Positions 59,442 to 64,000 of a stretch of 64,000 nt of DNA are shown one piece after another; position 1 is the first letter of the stretch, and the number at the start of each line of letters is the position of its first letter. The stretch lies in assembly GCF_036173105.1 (NCBI RefSeq), contig NZ_CP108053.1:310001-374000 (forward strand), given 5' to 3'. Made by a program: the position numbers and the translations under genes. The notes under the pieces were generated by a model that saw only the letters and a program-made list of their open reading frames with translations, was not told the DNA's origin and made no database searches. This DNA comes from Streptomyces sp. NBC_00287. Its GTDB lineage: Bacteria; Actinomycetota; Actinomycetes; Streptomycetales; Streptomycetaceae.

Positions 59442-60797
59442 ATGCCCTCCACCGGTCCACGCACCCTGCATCTGAACGCCTTCCTGATGAACGCCGGCCA
59501 CCACGATGCCGCCTGGCGGCACCCCCGTACCCAGCCCGAGAAGGTCACGGATCTGCGCTACTTCCAGCAGCTCGCGCGGACGGCCGAGCGCGGCCTGCTC
59601 GACTCCGTGTTCCTCGCCGACGGCCTCGCCCTGTGGGGGAACGTCCGGCACAACGCGCTCGGCGGCTTCGAACCGCTGACCCTGCTCTCCGCCCTTGCGG
59701 CGGTCACCGAGCACGTCGGCCTGATCGCCACCGTCTCGACCACCTTCAACGAACCGTTCCACACCGCCCGCAAGTTCGCCTCCCTGGACCACATCAGCGG
59801 GGGCCGGGCCGGCTGGAACATCGTCACCTCCGGCACCGTGAACGAGGCCCGCAACTTCGGGCAGGACGAGCACGTGGAGCACCGGCTGCGCTACGACCGC
59901 GCGCGGGAGTTCCTGGAGGTCGCCACCAAGCTGTGGGACAGCTGGGAGGACGACGCGGTCCTGCTCGACCGGGAGCGCGGCGTCTACGCCGACACCGACA
60001 AGGTGCGGGAGATCGACCACCGTGGTGAGTACTTCGGGGTGCGCGGCCCCCTGAACGTGCCGCGCAGCCCGCAGGGATACCCGCTCCTCGTGCAGGCGGG
60101 CTCCTCGGAGGACGGCAAGGAGTTCGCCGCCCAGTACGCCGAGGCGGTCTTCACCGCCCAGCAGAGCCTCGCCGACGCCCAGGCCTTCTACAAGGACCTC
60201 AAGTCCCGGCTGGCTCGCTACCACCGCACCGAGGACCAGCTGCTGGTCCTGCCCGGCATCGCCCCCGTCATCGGCTCCACCGAGGCCGAAGCCCGCGCCC
60301 TGGAACAGGAACTGACGGATCTTCAGGTTCCGGAGTACGGGCTTGCTCAGCTGTCCGGGATGCTCGGCACTGATCTGACCGGGCTGCCCCTGGACGGGCC
60401 ACTGCCGGACCTGCCCGAGGTACGGGACATCAACGGCAACAAGAGCCGCTTCACACTCGTCGCCGAACTCGCCCGTCGCGACGGCCTCACCCTGCGCGAA
60501 CTCATTGCCCGGCTCGGCGCGGGCCGCGGCCACCGCGTCTTCGCCGGCACCCCCGAACAGGTCGCCGACCAGCTTGAGGAGTGGTTCACCCAGGGCGCCG
60601 CCGACGGCTTCAACATCATGCCGCCCCATCTGCCGGGCGCCCTGGAGGACTTCGTCGACCACGTCGTGCCGATCCTCCAGCGGCGCGGCCTGTTCCGTAC
60701 CGAGTACACCGGCCGCACCCTGCGCGAGCACTACGGCCTGGCCCGCCCCGCCAACCGGCTGGCCACGGCGGCCTTGGCAGAGGGACGGCCGGCGTGA
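59442..60797 (+). CDS. LLM-class FMN-dependent monooxygenase (NtaA/SnaA/DszA type)
   Basis: A 451-residue flavin-dependent enzyme: LHLNAFLMNAGHHDAAWRHP, LFDSVFLADG-like LLDSVFLADGLALWG, RAGWNIVTSGTVNEARNFG and HRVFAGTPEQVADQLEEWF, the pattern of the NtaA/SnaA/DszA family. These enzymes use FMNH2 from a separate reductase to oxidise C-S or C-N compounds; no reductase gene is in the operon. GAGGAA precedes the ATG at 59442. Role: likely oxidative release of sulfite from an organosulfur compound. Overlaps the next gene by 4 bp (GTGA). Confidence 0.9.
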   Translation: MPSTGPRTLHLNAFLMNAGHHDAAWRHPRTQPEKVTDLRYFQQLARTAERGLLDSVFLADGLALWGNVRHNALGGFEPLTLLSALAAVTEHVGLIATVSTTFNEPFHTARKFASLDHISGGRAGWNIVTSGTVNEARNFGQDEHVEHRLRYDRAREFLEVATKLWDSWEDDAVLLDRERGVYADTDKVREIDHRGEYFGVRGPLNVPRSPQGYPLLVQAGSSEDGKEFAAQYAEAVFTAQQSLADAQAFYKDLKSRLARYHRTEDQLLVLPGIAPVIGSTEAEARALEQELTDLQVPEYGLAQLSGMLGTDLTGLPLDGPLPDLPEVRDINGNKSRFTLVAELARRDGLTLRELIARLGAGRGHRVFAGTPEQVADQLEEWFTQGAADGFNIMPPHLPGALEDFVDHVVPILQRRGLFRTEYTGRTLREHYGLARPANRLATAALAEGRPA

Positions 60798-62386
60798 GCG
60801 GGCCCGAGCTCACCACCGACGTCCTGGTGGTCGGCGGCGGGCCCGCGGCCACCTGGGCCGCGCTCAAGGCCGCCCAGGACGGGGCGGACGTGGTCCTCGC
60901 CGACAAGGGCTACTGCGGCACCAGCGGCGCCAGCGCCTCCGCCGGAACCGGAGTCTGGTACGTCCCGCCGGAGCCCGCGGCGCGGGAGGCCGCCATGGCG
61001 AGCAGGGAGGCGCTCGGTGGGTACCTGGCCGACCGGCGCTGGATGGCGCGCGTGCTGGACCAGACGTACGCCGGGATGAACGAGCTGGCGGCGGCAGGGC
61101 GTTACCCCTTCCCCACGGGGCCGGACGGCAGGCAGCTCAGGAACGGTCTGCAGGGACCGGAGTACATGCGCAGGATGCGGATCCGCGTCCAGCGGGCAGG
61201 GGCACGCGTTCTCGACCACAGCCCGGTCACCGAACTGCTCACCGACCCTTCGGGGGCGGTCGCCGGGGCCAGGGGGTACCAGCGCCAGGCAGGGCAGCCG
61301 TACCGGGTGCGTGCCGGGGCCGTCGTCCTGGCCACCGGCGGCTGCGCTTTCCTGAGCGGCGCCCTGGGCTGCAACGTCAACACCGGTGATGGCGCGCTGT
61401 TCGCCGCCGAGGTGGGCGCGGAGCTTTCGGGGATGGAGTTCTCCAACGCCTACGGCATTGCGCCCGAGGGCACCTCGGTCACCAAGACCGCGTTCTACTC
61501 CTTCGCGACGTTCTACCGCGAGGACGGCACGGTCCTGGAGGGGGCGGCCAGCCAGGGCGGCCGGTCCGTGATCGCGCGTGCGCTGCTCAGCGAGAAGGTG
61601 TACTGCCGCCTGGACCGGGCCGACGCCGCGGCCCGCAAAGCAATGCGGCTGGCCCAGCCCAACTTCTTCCTCACCTTCGACCGGCTCGGCATCGACCCCT
61701 TCACCCAGCGTTTCGCCATCACGCTGCTCGCCGAGGGCACCGTGCGCGGCACCGGCGGCATCCGCGTCACCGGCGACGACTGCTCCACCACCGTCCCCGG
61801 GCTGTACGCGGCCGGGGACGCGGCGACCCGGGAGCTGATCTGCGGCGGCTTCACCGGCGGCGGCAGCCACAACGCCGCGTGGGCCATCTCCTCCGGCACC
61901 TGGGCGGGCCTGGGCGCGGCTCGGCACGCCCGTTCGCTCGGCGTCCGGGTCGGTACCCGGCATCTGGTGGCGGCGGGCGGCGCCGGGCTGCGGCCCACGG
62001 GGACGCCCGGGCCGGCCAACGGTTTCCGTGAGGTCGTCGCCGCGGTCCAGGGCGAAGTGCTGCCGTACGAGAAGAACTACCTGCGCCACGGGGACCGGCT
62101 CACCGCCTCGTTGAAGGTGCTCGACGCGCTGTGGGCGCGGTGCCGCGCCGGCCTGCACGCCGGGGGCGAGGACACGGTGCGGGCCCGGCAGGCGGTGGCG
62201 ATGACCGCGCATGCCCGCTGGATGTACGCCGCCGCGCTCGCCCGTACCGAGACCCGCGGCATGGCCAAGCGGCTCGACTTCCCTGAACAGGACCCCGGGC
62301 AGCACCACCGCATCGTCACCGGCGGCCTGGACCGGGTGTGGACGCGCACCGAAACCCTGCGGACAGCGCTGGAGGTGGCTTCATGA
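60794..62386 (+). CDS. FAD-dependent oxidoreductase, fumarate reductase/AprA-like flavoprotein
   Basis: A 530-residue flavoprotein of the SdhA/FrdA/AspOx superfamily: dinucleotide motif TDVLVVGGGPAATWAALKAA at the start, AGAVVLATGGCAFLSGALGC, GLYAAGDAATRELICGGFTG near the second FAD contact. It is directly followed by a 2[4Fe-4S] ferredoxin (ATGA overlap). This flavoprotein-ferredoxin pairing resembles the AprA/AprB pair of dissimilatory APS reductase. Similar pairs occur in sulfur-starvation operons, but their reaction is not firmly known to me. No signal peptide, so it is cytoplasmic. Confidence 0.85.
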   Translation: MSGPELTTDVLVVGGGPAATWAALKAAQDGADVVLADKGYCGTSGASASAGTGVWYVPPEPAAREAAMASREALGGYLADRRWMARVLDQTYAGMNELAAAGRYPFPTGPDGRQLRNGLQGPEYMRRMRIRVQRAGARVLDHSPVTELLTDPSGAVAGARGYQRQAGQPYRVRAGAVVLATGGCAFLSGALGCNVNTGDGALFAAEVGAELSGMEFSNAYGIAPEGTSVTKTAFYSFATFYREDGTVLEGAASQGGRSVIARALLSEKVYCRLDRADAAARKAMRLAQPNFFLTFDRLGIDPFTQRFAITLLAEGTVRGTGGIRVTGDDCSTTVPGLYAAGDAATRELICGGFTGGGSHNAAWAISSGTWAGLGAARHARSLGVRVGTRHLVAAGGAGLRPTGTPGPANGFREVVAAVQGEVLPYEKNYLRHGDRLTASLKVLDALWARCRAGLHAGGEDTVRARQAVAMTAHARWMYAAALARTETRGMAKRLDFPEQDPGQHHRIVTGGLDRVWTRTETLRTALEVAS

Positions 62387-62751
62387 TCGAGCTGGTCTCG
62401 GCGGAGCGCTGCATCGCCTGCGACAAGTGCGTCAAGGTCTGCCCGACCGACGTCTTCGACCGGGGCGCGGACGGCATCCCGGTGCTCGCCCGCCGTGACG
62501 ACTGCCAGACCTGCTTCCAGTGCGAGGCGAACTGCCCCGTCGACGCCCTGTACGTGGCGCCCCTGACCCGCCCGCTGCCCGACGACTCCCCCGCCCGGAA
62601 CGAGGAGCACCTGGACCGGACCGGCCTGCTCGGCAGTTACCGCCGGGACATCGGCTGGGGACGAGGCCGCACGCCCGGCGCGCTGCGGGGCGTAGGCCCT
62701 CCGCTCGGGCCGCCGGGGTCCACCGGCCCCTCCGCGCCCATCACCTCCTGA
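62383..62751 (+). CDS. 2[4Fe-4S] ferredoxin, AprB-like
   Basis: A 122-residue protein with two clusters: Cys10, 13, 16, 20 (CxxCxxCxxxCP) and Cys41, 44, 47, 51 (CxxCxxCxxxCP). After residue 60 the tail is Pro/Gly-rich and disordered. It is the probable electron partner of the flavoprotein, with which it overlaps by 4 bp. Confidence 0.93.
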   Translation: MIELVSAERCIACDKCVKVCPTDVFDRGADGIPVLARRDDCQTCFQCEANCPVDALYVAPLTRPLPDDSPARNEEHLDRTGLLGSYRRDIGWGRGRTPGALRGVGPPLGPPGSTGPSAPITS

Positions 62752-62807
62752 CCGCCCGCGACCGCTCACCGATCACCGATCACCCACACCGGAAGGACAC
62801 CCGCGCC

Positions 62808-63707
62808 ATGACCACCAGCACCGACTTCGACATCATCAGGATCGGCGGCCGTATCGGCGCCGAGATCCTCGGAGTCGACCTCTCCGCCGACCTCGCCCCC
62901 GCCATCGTCACCGAGATCAACTCCGCGCTTCTGGAACACAAGGCGCTGGTCTTCCGCGGCCAGCACCTCGACGACGCCGGCCAGCTCCGCTTCGCCTCCC
63001 TGTTCGGCGAGCTCACCACCGCGCACCCCACCGTCCCGTCCGTCGACGGCCAGCCCCACATCCTGCCCGTCGACGGCGAAGAGGGCATCCGCGCCAACCA
63101 GTGGCACACCGACGTCACCTTCGTACGCACCCCGCCGAAGGCGTCCACACTGCGCGGCATCGTGATCCCGCCCTACGGCGGCAACACCCTCATCGCCAAC
63201 TCGGCGGCCGCGTACCGGGACCTTCCCGTGCCGCTGCGCGAGCTCGCAGACAAGCTGTGGGCGGTGCACACCAACGACTACGACTACGCGGCGCCGAGGA
63301 ACGAAAAGGCGGCCGAGCACCGCAAGCGGTTCGTCTCCCGGAAGTACCGCACCGCCCACCCGGTGGTCCGCGTCCATCCCGAGACCGGGGAACGCGGACT
63401 GTTCATCGGCGGGTTCGCGCAGAGCATCGTCGGGCTCGGCCCGTCCGAGTCGCGGGATCTGCTGCGCCTGTTCCAGTCGTACGTCACCCGCCCGGAGAAC
63501 ATCGTGCGGGTGGCCTGGCAGCCCGGCGACCTCGTGCTGTTCGACAACCGCATCACCCAGCACTACGCCCCCGACGACTACGGCGACCTGCCGCGTCTGC
63601 TGCACCGCGTGACCGTCGCCGGGGACATCCCGGCCGGCATCGACGGCACGCTCAGCCATGTCATCGAGGGCGACGACGCCACCCACTACACACCCGCCTC
63701 GGCATGA
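62808..63707 (+). CDS. TauD/TfdA-like Fe(II)/2-oxoglutarate dioxygenase
   Basis: A 299-residue dioxygenase with iron ligands His100 and Asp102 (QWHTDVTF) and His266 (LLHRVTV), and the TauD landmarks NQWHTD, TQHYAPDDYG. TauD hydroxylates taurine to release sulfite; the specificity here may differ. GGAAGG lies 11 nt before the ATG. It is the last gene of the sulfur operon, 56 bp after the ferredoxin. Confidence 0.93.
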   Translation: MTTSTDFDIIRIGGRIGAEILGVDLSADLAPAIVTEINSALLEHKALVFRGQHLDDAGQLRFASLFGELTTAHPTVPSVDGQPHILPVDGEEGIRANQWHTDVTFVRTPPKASTLRGIVIPPYGGNTLIANSAAAYRDLPVPLRELADKLWAVHTNDYDYAAPRNEKAAEHRKRFVSRKYRTAHPVVRVHPETGERGLFIGGFAQSIVGLGPSESRDLLRLFQSYVTRPENIVRVAWQPGDLVLFDNRITQHYAPDDYGDLPRLLHRVTVAGDIPAGIDGTLSHVIEGDDATHYTPASA

Positions 63708-63756
63708 GCCCCGGCCGCTGGGAGCGTCGACGATCGGCACCCCCAGCGGCCCTCAC

Positions 63757-64000
63757 TCACGCCCGGCGCCCGATGCGGCGCAGCAGCACAATGCCTGCGA
63801 TGACCAGGACGGATCCGGCTGCGGCAGGCCACAGTTTCGCGCCCGTGTCGGCGAGTGAGCCGCCGGCCGTCTGCGGTTCGGTTCCGTCCGACTGCGACTG
63901 GTCGGCTCCGACGGGGGCCGGGGCCTGGGTCGGCGTGGCCGTCGCCGATCCGATCGCCTCGGCCGGTTCGGTCTCGGCCGGGTCTTCAGCGGTCGGGGTC
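63757..64000 (-). CDS. LAxTG sortase-anchored surface protein, C-terminal part (5' end outside window)
   Basis: The minus strand is open from the window edge to a TGA at 63757. The readable 81 residues include a Pro/Ala/Thr-rich stalk (ATATPTQAPAPVGADQSQSD), the sorting signal LADTG, a hydrophobic helix (AAAGSVLVIAGIVLL) and RRIGRRA. LAxTG is the motif of class E sortases in Streptomyces, so the protein is linked to the cell wall. The functional domain lies outside the window. Confidence 0.85.
   Translation of the reverse strand, partial: TPTAEDPAETEPAEAIGSATATPTQAPAPVGADQSQSDGTEPQTAGGSLADTGAKLWPAAAGSVLVIAGIVLLRRIGRRA

Overview
The window is very GC-rich, its codons are strongly biased to G or C in third position, GTG starts are common, and secreted hydrolases, lipoproteins and LAxTG surface proteins are abundant. 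Both the gene content (GH64 and PL1 hydrolases, YihY, Ku, MetE and CbiMNQO under cobalamin riboswitches, LAxTG anchors) and the base use point to Streptomyces or a close relative. The mix of accessory regulators, insertion sequences, gene relics and a Tap/Tpg-like telomere pair suggests a chromosome arm or another variable region of a linear replicon, not the conserved core.

Layout. 1-395 is the end of a membrane-anchored protein. 494-3732 holds a divergent pair of secreted polysaccharidases (PL1 pectate lyase, GH64 beta-1,3-glucanase) with two LacI-type palindromes between them. 3760-12530 is a mosaic of LysR/MFS, AraC/O-methyltransferase, a GNAT and a Tat-exported repeat protein, interspersed with relics (MarR regulator, inulin fructotransferase, type II thioesterase). 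12604-14010 is a translationally coupled SRPBCC-ArsR-SRPBCC unit behind two identical hyphenated palindromes. 15226-18244 is an island with an XRE regulator, a Tap-like and a Tpg-like gene in one operon. An IS110-family element (about 18250-19694) and Ku (19695-20693) follow. 20872-24668 holds small regulators, VOC and methyltransferase genes and a DUF4132/SMI1 pair. 24802-28802 is a GntR-lipocalin-GMC oxidoreductase operon with overlapping starts and a 12-bp inverted-repeat operator.

29454-29523 encodes an unusual tRNA-Gly(UCC) whose T-loop reads UGC instead of UUC. 31385-34247 is a cobalamin riboswitch followed by the cobalt importer cbiMNQO; 38234-40885 is a second cobalamin riboswitch followed by B12-independent methionine synthase metE. 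Low B12 should therefore switch on both cobalt import and the B12-free methionine route. 41716-51219 is mostly single genes and divergent regulator-target pairs (RidA/HxlR, TetR/SDR). A 1,885-bp IS605-type element (51284-53168) has cut a VanX-like D-Ala-D-Ala dipeptidase gene 19 codons before its end; its TnpA is frameshifted and its TnpB is intact.

56306-63707 is a sulfur-scavenging operon: a cysteine-rich leader peptide, an ABC importer of the nitrate/sulfonate/taurine type, an FMN-dependent monooxygenase, a flavoprotein plus 2[4Fe-4S] ferredoxin pair resembling AprA/AprB in design, and a TauD-like dioxygenase. The window ends inside a sortase-anchored LAxTG protein.

The most notable items are the divergent Tap/Tpg-like operon, the GUGC-type tRNA-Gly, the sulfur operon with its redox pair, and the precisely readable IS605 insertion. 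All functional calls come from reading the sequence and remembered family features; no searches were run.
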